NCBI GenBank assembly: GCA_013298875.1
Contig: JAAFJH010000010.1
Coordinates: forward strand, 1-43,585
Direction of reading: 5' to 3'
DNA: 43,585 bases
Source: Synechococcales cyanobacterium bin2.concoct.b11b12b14.033
GTDB lineage: Bacteria > Cyanobacteriota > Vampirovibrionia > Caenarcaniphilales > Caenarcanaceae
Part shown: piece after piece, positions 26,917 to 33,468 of the stretch
How the letters are laid out: every line of letters begins with the position of its first letter
Numbering within the stretch: position 1 is the first letter of the stretch
Notes under the pieces: generated by a model
Told to the model about the DNA's origin: nothing
Seen by the model: only the letters and a program-made list of their open reading frames with translations
The model's database searches: none
Translations under genes and position numbers: made by a program

Positions 26917-27567
26917 ATGGAAAAGACTTTTGATATTTTATTAGAAAGCAAAATTAATAAATATGATGAATTAGTGAGAGATAAAATTTATAATTACTTT
27001 GCCAATAATCAAGCTTCTCAGGCCTATTTAGAGCTTTGCACCGAAAAAAACTGGCCATTAAATTTAGACCATTTAACAATTAGAACCAATAATATCGACT
27101 CAGCCGCTAAACAATATGAAAACTTAGACTGGAAATACGATGAAAAGCTAGAATATAAAAGTGAAGGCTGGTGGGCAAAAATCTACCGTCATGATGAATT
27201 TGCTCCGTTTTTTATTGATCAATCTTATGATGAATGGCCGGAAGACAAAAAAATTATTACAAATTGGGTCAAAAAATTTGGAGACCAAGACTTTCATCAT
27301 ATCGCGGTTCTGCTGCCACCAGATATTAAAATGGAAATGGCTATTGAATCATTGAAAGCCAAAAATATAAAATTCCTTGGGCAAATTACTGGCCAAACGG
27401 GGAATCGCTTAAGGCAAGTTTTCTCGCAAGCTGAACTAGTTGATGGAATTCCTTTTACCGTGCTTGAACTAGTTGAACGAAATATTGACATAGAAAGTGG
27501 CGAAATTTATAAAGGTTTTATCGGTGAGCAAGCTGATAGCCTAATGAAAGACAGCACTTTAATTTAA
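26917..27567 (+). CDS. DUF1338/VOC-like metalloprotein
   Basis: 216 residues. The N-terminus (I-L-L-E-S-K-I-N-K-Y, then helices) followed by L-D-H-L-T-I-R-T with His52, later D-F-H-H-I-A-V-L-L-P (His127/128), and V-L-E-L-V-E-R with Glu184, gives a two-His-one-Glu pattern in the order used by vicinal-oxygen-chelate and DUF1338 (HglS) proteins. HglS is an iron-dependent 2-oxoadipate/hydroxyglutarate synthase in lysine breakdown, but this protein is shorter and the match is by pattern only, so the reaction is unassigned. It is 19 bases upstream of the 140-residue gene on the same strand. Confidence 0.55.
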   Translation: MEKTFDILLESKINKYDELVRDKIYNYFANNQASQAYLELCTEKNWPLNLDHLTIRTNNIDSAAKQYENLDWKYDEKLEYKSEGWWAKIYRHDEFAPFFIDQSYDEWPEDKKIITNWVKKFGDQDFHHIAVLLPPDIKMEMAIESLKAKNIKFLGQITGQTGNRLRQVFSQAELVDGIPFTVLELVERNIDIESGEIYKGFIGEQADSLMKDSTLI

Positions 27568-27586
27568 ATTTATATGATTAAAATAA

Positions 27587-28009
27587 ATGATAAATCCTGA
27601 AAATAATAATAAGCTCGAACAAGTTTTAAAGGCTTTTGATGATGAAGTTGACCTGAAATTAATATTAGCTTATGCCGAAATTGAGCAGAAAAGTAAAGCT
27701 TTAGCTAATAGTTTAAAAAGATGTTTTGATTCAGCTCGTAGCTCTCAGCGGTTTGAAAAAGCTTTTGAATTAGGCTTACAAAATAAATTCACAAATTTAG
27801 ATTCCGAATTTAAAGAGCAAATATTACAAAATATACTTAAAGAATATGAAGAAATAGATTTTATGATTTTCCGTGAATTTGTGAGGCTTTTGAGAGCTTG
27901 TTCTTTGCATATTAGTGGCAATATTTCGGGGCAAATCCGGGAGCAATATAATAAAACCTTTAAAGAAACAAGATTAAAACTCGCTTTTGAGTGCGGCGTA
28001 AATTCCTGA
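27587..28009 (+). CDS. small helical protein, unknown function
   Basis: 140 residues, nearly all predicted helix by composition, soluble, with no signal peptide or membrane span. The sequence is acidic to neutral with regular hydrophobic spacing (L-K-L-I-L-A-Y-A-E-I, F-R-E-F-V-R-L-L-R). I recognise no domain. It directly follows the DUF1338-like gene (19 bases), so the two are likely cotranscribed. It is convergent with the gene at 28027 (17-base gap). Confidence 0.6.
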   Translation: MINPENNNKLEQVLKAFDDEVDLKLILAYAEIEQKSKALANSLKRCFDSARSSQRFEKAFELGLQNKFTNLDSEFKEQILQNILKEYEEIDFMIFREFVRLLRACSLHISGNISGQIREQYNKTFKETRLKLAFECGVNS

Positions 28010-28026
28010 GAATATATTTTTTACTT

Positions 28027-29127
28027 TTAGCTCAAAGCATAATCTTTTATTTGTTGTATCAAAATTTTATTTTCTGGATCTTGAGAGTCTAATTCATTAA
28101 TATATTTTGTGAAATAAATATTAGCTACATGTCTGTAATGATCAGCTTTTTGATTATCTCCAATTTTTTGATAACCTTTCATTAAATCATGATTTATATT
28201 ACCCATTAATTCAAAAAGATCCATCAAGTCCTCTTTTTCAAAAGCCCATTTAATAAATTGATAAGCTGGCTCAATTAAAAAGTTTGGCAAATTACCTAAA
28301 CCCTTTACCAAAAGTTTCAAAACAGGTTTGACAAAAATATAATCCACAAAAAGCCAAGTAAAAATATAACCACTCAGAATTCTTAAACCTAATAAACCAC
28401 TTTCGGTGGCAAGGTATTTAGCTTTATTAATTAAGCTTTCTTCAGCTCTTGCCTTGGCATGCTTCGGAAATAAACTGGCAAAACATAAACCAAAAATAAT
28501 TCCCATAAAATGATTAAAAGTTTCAAACGCAGAATCATAAGATGAATGTTTAAAAGGAATTTCTTCGCATAAATTATTTAAAGGTTTAATAACTTCATTT
28601 TGTTTATCTTGATTTCTAATAATCGAATAATTTAAGCTTTCTGGTTGATCATTAATAATAGCTATCTGCTCTTGGCATAAAATTTCTCCTTTATAGTCCT
28701 TTTGTTGCTGGAAAATATTTAAAGCTTTTTCACAATATTGTCGGGCTTGAGAGTATAAATTTTTGATAATAGAGGATTCCTCCCGCAAAAAATGATTAGT
28801 CTTGGCCTTTAAATAAAAACATTTGGACAAAGATAGATAAAAAGCTGGTAAACGTTTTTGAGCTTGCGGAACTGAAGTTAAAGTTAGTTTTTCGGCCTGT
28901 TTTAATTTTATTTCGGCCTGATTTAATATTTGTAAATTTTTTTTTAAATTTAATGTAGAGAAATTATTGGGATTTTTCTCTAATTTTGCAGTTAGAAGCC
29001 AAACACTATTAATTAACTCAGCCGCTTCTAGCTCTAAGTCCAAAATCTTTTTAACCGAATCGGGGAAGAAGGCAACTCCGCCAATTTTAAGTGCTGCTGG
29101 AGCTGAACCAATTAGTTTTATTTGCAA
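28027..29127 (-). CDS. helical protein with central membrane segments, unknown function
   Basis: 366 residues. The first ~190 residues are helical and TPR-like in feel (A-E-K-L-T-L, A-R-Q-Y-C-E-K-A-L-N-I-F). Two or three hydrophobic segments lie between about 205 and 275 (F-M-G-I-I-F-G-L-C-F-A-S-L, I-L-S-G-Y-I-F-T-W-L-F-V). The C-terminal ~90 residues are helical and end with A-D-H-Y-R-H-V-A-N-I-Y, again TPR-like. A membrane-associated scaffold is possible. I recognise no named family. It is divergent from the secreted protein gene at 29385. Confidence 0.6.
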   Translation of the reverse strand: MQIKLIGSAPAALKIGGVAFFPDSVKKILDLELEAAELINSVWLLTAKLEKNPNNFSTLNLKKNLQILNQAEIKLKQAEKLTLTSVPQAQKRLPAFYLSLSKCFYLKAKTNHFLREESSIIKNLYSQARQYCEKALNIFQQQKDYKGEILCQEQIAIINDQPESLNYSIIRNQDKQNEVIKPLNNLCEEIPFKHSSYDSAFETFNHFMGIIFGLCFASLFPKHAKARAEESLINKAKYLATESGLLGLRILSGYIFTWLFVDYIFVKPVLKLLVKGLGNLPNFLIEPAYQFIKWAFEKEDLMDLFELMGNINHDLMKGYQKIGDNQKADHYRHVANIYFTKYINELDSQDPENKILIQQIKDYALS

Positions 29128-29214
29128 TTTGAATTTATAACTTAATCAAATCTTAATATTTTAATACTAACAGAGATTGACACTTTTTTAGTATTGTCCA
29201 AAAGTTGAATGATT

Positions 29215-29242
29215 TTCAAAAGTTTGTATTCCTACTTTTGAA
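29215..29242. promoter_or_regulatory. perfect 9-bp inverted repeat in a divergent intergenic region
   Basis: TTCAAAAGT (29215-29223), a 10-base spacer, then ACTTTTGAA (29234-29242). The centre is about 100 bases before the start of the gene at 28027 and about 156 before the gene at 29385. The CAAAAGTT word also recurs at about 29199 and 29326. It could be an operator for a dimeric regulator or a hairpin in a transcript. Confidence 0.4.
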
Positions 29243-29384
29243 CCTACAAAAAATAAACCTGCTTTCTTGAAAAACAATTATTAAATCTTTTCTAAAAATA
29301 AACTTTGATATTAATGCAAAAGTTTTATAAAATCTTAATTAATATAAATTTCTGAATAAAAATACTTTAAAGGTTGGGTTTTTC

Positions 29385-30197
29385 ATGAATCAATACTTTG
29401 TACTTTTCTTATTTTTACTAATTTCAAGTAATCCAATTGGAGCAGAAGACTTTGAAATTGACCTTAAAGATCAAGGATGTGGTGGTTTTAAAAAACTTAA
29501 AAACAAAGATTTTTTGCCCGCCAAGAATAATTTGACCTGTAAAAAGCCTACCGAAGAACAAAAACAATTAATAACGAATTTAATACACGAAGAACCTACT
29601 TATACTCAAGTTCAAAGAGAAGTTTATCGGTTTTTCGCTATACCAACAGGCCAAGAATTTAATAATTTAAGAAAGAGAATGAGAAACAGAAATTTATTAC
29701 CAATTATCTCCTCTAATAGTGGCTTCAATCATGATTTAGGTAAAACAAGAAATAATGACAGCGATTATTCAACTTCAATTACAAGGCCAAATACTGGGGC
29801 AACTACAGGAACTGGGGCGAGCGGCGGAAATTTAACTTATAACAATAATGATTTGAATCAATCGAGTGGTAATTATTTTGGTGTAACAAGACGGAATTAC
29901 TGGGATACTGGCTTAAAAATAGAATTTAATTTGCCAAATACGGTTTACGATGATGAAGAGACAGATTTATTTAGTGAAATAAGGCGTTTTGCACCTATTC
30001 GGCAAGATTTAGGAGAACAGGCTCAGGCCGCTTATTTTGAAAGACGGAAGAGGAAAATAAATTTTATTCTTAATTCAACAATTGATGAAACGGAAAAGCT
30101 TATGCAGGATTTGGAAATTGAAGAATATACTGCCAAGCTAGACTCCTTAACGGGTGGCTGGTTTAGTCGTGCTTTAAGAGAAAAGATGAGAGATTAA
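29385..30197 (+). CDS. exported protein with conserved 'YFERR...LDxLTGGWFSR' C-terminus
   Basis: 270 residues. A signal peptide covers about residues 1-20 (cut near GAE). The middle (about 100-165) is Asn/Ser/Gly/Thr-rich. The C-terminal third has the pattern Y-W-D-T-G-L-K-I-E-F-N-L, then A-A-Y-F-E-R-R-K-R-K and E-E-Y-T-A-K-L-D-S-L-T-G-G-W-F-S-R. I have seen this arrangement (a strand, then a YFERR helix and an 'E-x-T-A-x-L-D-x-L-T-G-G' end) in exported proteins of other didermic bacteria, but know of no established function. It is an isolated gene between a divergent gene and the sigma factor gene. Confidence 0.65.
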   Translation: MNQYFVLFLFLLISSNPIGAEDFEIDLKDQGCGGFKKLKNKDFLPAKNNLTCKKPTEEQKQLITNLIHEEPTYTQVQREVYRFFAIPTGQEFNNLRKRMRNRNLLPIISSNSGFNHDLGKTRNNDSDYSTSITRPNTGATTGTGASGGNLTYNNNDLNQSSGNYFGVTRRNYWDTGLKIEFNLPNTVYDDEETDLFSEIRRFAPIRQDLGEQAQAAYFERRKRKINFILNSTIDETEKLMQDLEIEEYTAKLDSLTGGWFSRALREKMRD

Positions 30198-30299
30198 GTG
30201 TTTCCAGCATTGATTCAAGTCTAAAAGCAGTAATTTTTATTAAGGTAATCTTTATTCTTTTAACGAAGCCCCCCGTAAATAAGACATATAGGTTAAATA

Positions 30300-30327
30300 G
30301 GTGAGGAAGTTTAAGCTAATTTTCACC
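30300..30327 (+). other. hairpin in the sigma factor leader
   Basis: GGTGA (30300-30304) pairs with TCACC (30323-30327), extendable by G-U and A-U pairs, in the 165-base gap before the sigma gene. The same leader has an unusual GC-rich word, CGAAGCCCCCCG (30264-30275), in otherwise AT-rich DNA. Function unknown. Confidence 0.3.
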
Positions 30328-30362
30328 AAAATACAAGTAACTGCTTAATGCTTTGAAATCCA

Positions 30363-31121
30363 ATGAAAGTTCAATCAAGAGAAATTTCTAAATCTATGTT
30401 GTCTTCTAAGGCTTATCAAAACCAGATTACGAGCAAAGAAAGATTAATCCAAGATAATTTAAAAATTGTTTACCAAGTAGTTAATAAATTAAGTTTCCTT
30501 AAGCCAGCTGGATTAGATGAAGAAGATTTAATTTCATGCGGAATTATTGGCTTAATTGAAGCGGCCAGTAAATATGAAGAGAAAAAAGGACATAATTTTG
30601 CTTCTTTTGCTTACCTCCGAGTCAAAGGTTCTATTGTCGATCAATTAAGACTATCCGATGTCTTAAGTAGGTCTGCCCGCAAAAGAGTAAAAATATTAAC
30701 TGGCTGCATCCGAGAATTAGAACAAGAACTTGGACAAATGCCAACTGATGAAGAAATAGCCAATAAATTAGAAATATCTTTGGTAACTTTACACTCAATT
30801 CAAAAAGAAGCCAGCCTGAGTGTTTTGTCGCTTGATCTTAATACGGATGATGAATCTGAAAATACTTTATTAGAGCAAATTAGCGACCAAAAAAGCGGCC
30901 CTGAGGAAAATTGTGAGAATAAAATGTTTCAAGAAGCTTTAGAAGCAGCAGTGGATGAGTTGCCTGCCCGTGAGAAATTAATTATTGGTTTGTATCATTA
31001 TCGTCATTTTACGATGAAAAGAATAGCCAATATTTTACAAGTATCTGAGTCGAGAGCTTGCCAATTACATAATCGGGGAATTACTCTTTTAAAGGTAAGA
31101 TTAGACAAATTCCTGGCTTAG
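30363..31121 (+). CDS. sigma-70 family RNA polymerase sigma factor, FliA/WhiG-like
   Basis: 252 residues. Region 2 is clear: N-L-K-I-V, then L-D-E-E-D-L-I-S-C-G-I-I-G-L-I-E-A, and F-A-S-F-A-Y-L-R-V-K-G-S-I-V-D-Q-L-R (residues of the -10 recognition helix follow). S-R-S-A-R-K-R then begins region 3, as in FliA/WhiG sigma factors. Region 4 near the end has L-P-A-R-E-K-L-I-I-G-L-Y-H-Y and an HTH with V-S-E-S-R-A-C-Q-L-H. No anti-sigma factor (FlgM) or flagellar gene is in the window. Its regulon cannot be told from here; motility or stress are both possible. Confidence 0.9.
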   Translation: MKVQSREISKSMLSSKAYQNQITSKERLIQDNLKIVYQVVNKLSFLKPAGLDEEDLISCGIIGLIEAASKYEEKKGHNFASFAYLRVKGSIVDQLRLSDVLSRSARKRVKILTGCIRELEQELGQMPTDEEIANKLEISLVTLHSIQKEASLSVLSLDLNTDDESENTLLEQISDQKSGPEENCENKMFQEALEAAVDELPAREKLIIGLYHYRHFTMKRIANILQVSESRACQLHNRGITLLKVRLDKFLA

Positions 31122-31160
31122 AATTTAAATTATTCAAAACTACCATTAAATTATGACTCC

Positions 31161-31321
31161 TTTTTGTCTGAATCACAGATGGACACAGATTAAAAGATGA
31201 CACGGATACTTTAGGCTTTGTCTTTTTTCCTTGAGAGAGACTTGGATCTTGGCTGAAAAACTCCTAAATGTAAATCTGCAAAATCAGGTTTATCTGTACT
31301 AATTTGCGATTCAGACAAAAA
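31161..31321. repeat. CAGAT-type long inverted repeat element
   Basis: The left arm starts TTTTTGTCTGAATCACAGAT (31161-31180) and runs to about 31193. The right arm (about 31288-31321), read on the other strand, starts TTTTTGTCTGAATCGCAAAT. About 26 of the first 33 positions agree. A copy of its last part (31253-31320) recurs at 31647-31714. The terminal GTCTGAAT/ATTCAGAC is shared with the end of the AGGAT-type element at 25870. Confidence 0.7.
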
Positions 31322-31534
31322 ATAAATAATTTAAATTCATCTGAAAAAATAAAAAAACTTAATAAATTAATACCTGTAAACAACCTTAAGCATAATTACT
31401 TATATATTGACCAAGGTAACTCAGAGACAGAGATAAATATAATTTGCGAAGGATACGATTTAACACTAAATACTATCAATCCTAAGTTATTGGCTGAATT
31501 TATTCCTTGGATAAGCACTTCTGAATCAGGATAA
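31304..31534 (+). CDS. small ORF bounded by repeat arms (doubtful gene)
   Basis: 76 codons with TTG as the only possible start. The start (31304) lies inside the right arm of the CAGAT-type repeat, and the stop (TAA, 31532-31534) lies inside the left arm of the AGGAT-type repeat at 31521. The middle (I-N-I-I-C-E-G-Y-D-L-T-L-N) faintly resembles the next small protein (I-N-V-L-V-K-G-S-K-V-I-L-E-C-N), which would make it a relict or paralogue. No ATG exists in frame. It may be a decayed copy rather than a working gene. Confidence 0.3.
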   Translation: MRFRQKINNLNSSEKIKKLNKLIPVNNLKHNYLYIDQGNSETEINIICEGYDLTLNTINPKLLAEFIPWISTSESG

Positions 31535-31642
31535 CCAAGATTTTAGGATTTTCAGGATTTGTATTGAAAGTTTATTCTCTTTGATTAGAACTTTTCAAAC
31601 GTGAATCCTGTTTATCTTTTAATCCTATAAATCCTGATTCAA
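31521..31642. repeat. AGGAT-type long inverted repeat, copy 2
   Basis: Left arm from CTGAATCAGGATAACCAAG (31521) to about 31560. Right arm from about 31602 to 31642 reads, on the other strand, TTGAATCAGGATTTATAGG. Both arms match copy 1 (25744-25870) with the same GGAT spacing; the right arm is closest to the left arm of copy 1. The loop is about 41 bases. Confidence 0.75.
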
Positions 31643-31646
31643 ACGG

Positions 31647-31714
31647 CTGAAAAACTCTCCTAAATGCAAATCTGTGAAATCAGCGTTATCTGTGCTAATC
31701 TGCGATTCAGACAA
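31647..31714 (+). repeat. second copy of the CAGAT-type right arm
   Basis: Starts CTGAAAAACTCTCCTAAATG and ends GCGATTCAGACAA, a close direct repeat of 31253-31320 (CTGAAAAACTCCTAAATG...). Differences are mostly single bases. No left arm for this copy is seen; the AGGAT-type element lies directly before it. Confidence 0.75.
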
Positions 31715-31789
31715 GAGAAAATAAAGCGTCTTGCAGATGTCGATTCTAGGCAAGAGAAAATAAAGCGTCTTGCAGATGTCGATTCTAGG
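31712..31789 (+). repeat. 39-bp tandem duplication
   Basis: Two identical 39-base units: 31712-31750 and 31751-31789, each starting CAAGAGAAAATAAAGCGTCT and ending GATTCTAGG. A third partial copy (CAA) follows. The unit end GATTCTAGGCAAGAG resembles the repeat-arm end GATTCAGACAAGAG just before it. With the elements above, this fills 31535-31860, which otherwise holds no gene. Confidence 0.9.
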
Positions 31790-31860
31790 CAAAAGTTATT
31801 ACATGTCCTGAAAATAGGAATATTGATAAAATAATAAATATCAAATCAAGTAGAAAAACT

Positions 31861-32106
31861 ATGAAATTAAAATTAGATTTTGAAGGTTTTACAAAGTATA
31901 AAGATGAAGTTTTTGAAGACGACAGGATTGTGCCTATAACTCCCACGGAATTATTTGTTTTTAAGAGCTTAGACTCAAAATGCCCTATAAATGTTCTCGT
32001 AAAAGGTTCTAAGGTTATTTTGGAATGTAATAATGAAGAAATTGGAGAAGTTGTAGAAAATTCTTTAACGGAAGTAAGTAATTCAAAAGAGTTAAGTTGT
32101 ATTTAA
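31861..32106 (+). CDS. 81-residue protein upstream of murF, unknown function
   Basis: 81 residues, ATG start, acidic, with no signal peptide or membrane span. Composition suggests a small beta-rich fold (I-V-P-I-T-P-T-E-L-F-V-F, N-V-L-V-K-G-S-K-V-I-L-E-C). Its TAA is directly followed by the murF ATG at 32107, so it is probably cotranscribed with murF, which supports it as a real gene. It may be a distant relative of the ORF at 31304-31534. No family recognised. Confidence 0.6.
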   Translation: MKLKLDFEGFTKYKDEVFEDDRIVPITPTELFVFKSLDSKCPINVLVKGSKVILECNNEEIGEVVENSLTEVSNSKELSCI

Positions 32107-33468
32107 ATGAATAATATTTTTTTTGATTTTATTAGTAATTGTAAGTATAAAAATATTGCTGAAAATAATTTGCCCGATTTCCAATTTTGTACTGATAGCC
32201 GAAATATAATAAAAAATAGTTGGTTTTTAGCTTTAAAAGGTGTCAACTTTGATGGCCATGCTTTTTGCAACTTAGCAATTGAAAAAGGTGCTAAAGGTTT
32301 AATTGTGAATGAGGATTTTGATTTAAGCCAATTAAAAAATACAAATCAAATAAATATTATTAAAGTACAAAATACTTTAAAGACTTATCAAGAAATAGCT
32401 AATTTTTACCGTAGACAACTAAATAAAACCAAATTTATAGCTATTACTGGCAGCAATGGAAAAACTACTACCAAAGAAGTTTTATACTTAGTTTTAAAAC
32501 AAAAATATAAAACTGAATGTAGCTCATCGAATGAAAATAATGAAATTGGAGTACCAAAAAATATTTTAAATATAAATAAAAATACTGAAATATTTATCTC
32601 TGAGTGTGGAATGCGAGGACTAAACCAAATAAAAGAATTAGTCGAAATTATAGAACCAGATTATACAGCTATTACTAATATTGGTAGTTCTCATATTGGA
32701 ATTTTGGGTAGCCGCGAAAAAATAGCTGAAGCAAAGTCAGAAATTTTTAGATTTGCCCCATCTAATAGTCTGGCTTTTATTCCGGCTGATGAAGCTTTAT
32801 TAGAGACCTGGAAAACTTCAGCTGAAAATAATGCACAAATAAAGTTTAAATATTTTGATTTTTCGGCTGTACAAAATATTAAATTTGAAAATGGCTTTTT
32901 GTATTTTACTTATCGTAATTATGAATTTTCTTTGGCTTCGTCTAATTGGACCACAATTTACAATGCTTGTTTAATAATTGAAATAGCTTTGGAATTAAAT
33001 TTAAATTATAGCGAAATACAAAAAGGTTTGGCGGAATATAAGCCAGGGAGTGGCCGAGGAGCTTTAATTAAATTAAAAAGTGGCGTACAAATTATTGATG
33101 AAACCTATAATGCTAGCCCAGACTCGGTAGTAGCTTTAGCTAAGTCTTTGAATTATTTGGGTGACAACAAACAAAAAGTTTTAATTTTAGGGGAAATTGC
33201 TGAATTAGGTAGCTCAGGAGAAGAGCTTTTAAATTCTATGCGAGAAAACTTAATAAAAAATCTTGACTTTATAATTTTGATTGGAAAAGGAAATTTGAAT
33301 TTGGCACAAAATTTAGGCGAAAAAGCCCATTATTTTCCAGAGCAAAAAGAAGCTTTATTGTTTTTAAAACAAAATAATTATTTAACTGAAAATTTTCTTT
33401 TAGGCTTTAAAGCTTCGAGAGTAAGCAAATTAGAAGAAATTATTAAACAGCTCCAAGAGATGGAATAA
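32107..33468 (+). CDS. murF: UDP-N-acetylmuramoyl-tripeptide--D-alanyl-D-alanine ligase
   Basis: 453 residues. It adds D-Ala-D-Ala to UDP-MurNAc-tripeptide in the cytoplasm, finishing the peptidoglycan pentapeptide precursor. I-T-G-S-N-G-K-T-T-T at 113-122 is the ATP-binding loop; S-S-S-N-E-N-N-E-I-G-V-P, then E-C-G-M-R-G and T-N-I-G-S-S-H-I are the Mur ligase central-domain motifs; I-D-E-T-Y-N-A-S-P-D-S is the MurF-typical C-terminal block. The start abuts the upstream small gene. Its 3' end overlaps the convergent purine gene by 26 bases. Confidence 0.94.
   Translation: MNNIFFDFISNCKYKNIAENNLPDFQFCTDSRNIIKNSWFLALKGVNFDGHAFCNLAIEKGAKGLIVNEDFDLSQLKNTNQINIIKVQNTLKTYQEIANFYRRQLNKTKFIAITGSNGKTTTKEVLYLVLKQKYKTECSSSNENNEIGVPKNILNINKNTEIFISECGMRGLNQIKELVEIIEPDYTAITNIGSSHIGILGSREKIAEAKSEIFRFAPSNSLAFIPADEALLETWKTSAENNAQIKFKYFDFSAVQNIKFENGFLYFTYRNYEFSLASSNWTTIYNACLIIEIALELNLNYSEIQKGLAEYKPGSGRGALIKLKSGVQIIDETYNASPDSVVALAKSLNYLGDNKQKVLILGEIAELGSSGEELLNSMRENLIKNLDFIILIGKGNLNLAQNLGEKAHYFPEQKEALLFLKQNNYLTENFLLGFKASRVSKLEEIIKQLQEME

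Noticed and set aside
26744-26944. 66-codon plus-strand ORF across the divergent gap
   Set aside because: It overlaps the starts of two better genes (25876-26793 minus and 26917 plus) and has no family features.
30240-30330. Cyclic-di-GMP riboswitch in the sigma factor leader
   Set aside because: The C-rich word is unusual, but the expected conserved core segments of GEMM riboswitches are not there.
31712-31789. Possible CRISPR array
   Set aside because: Two identical units directly adjacent with no spacers; it is a simple tandem duplication, and no cas gene is present.
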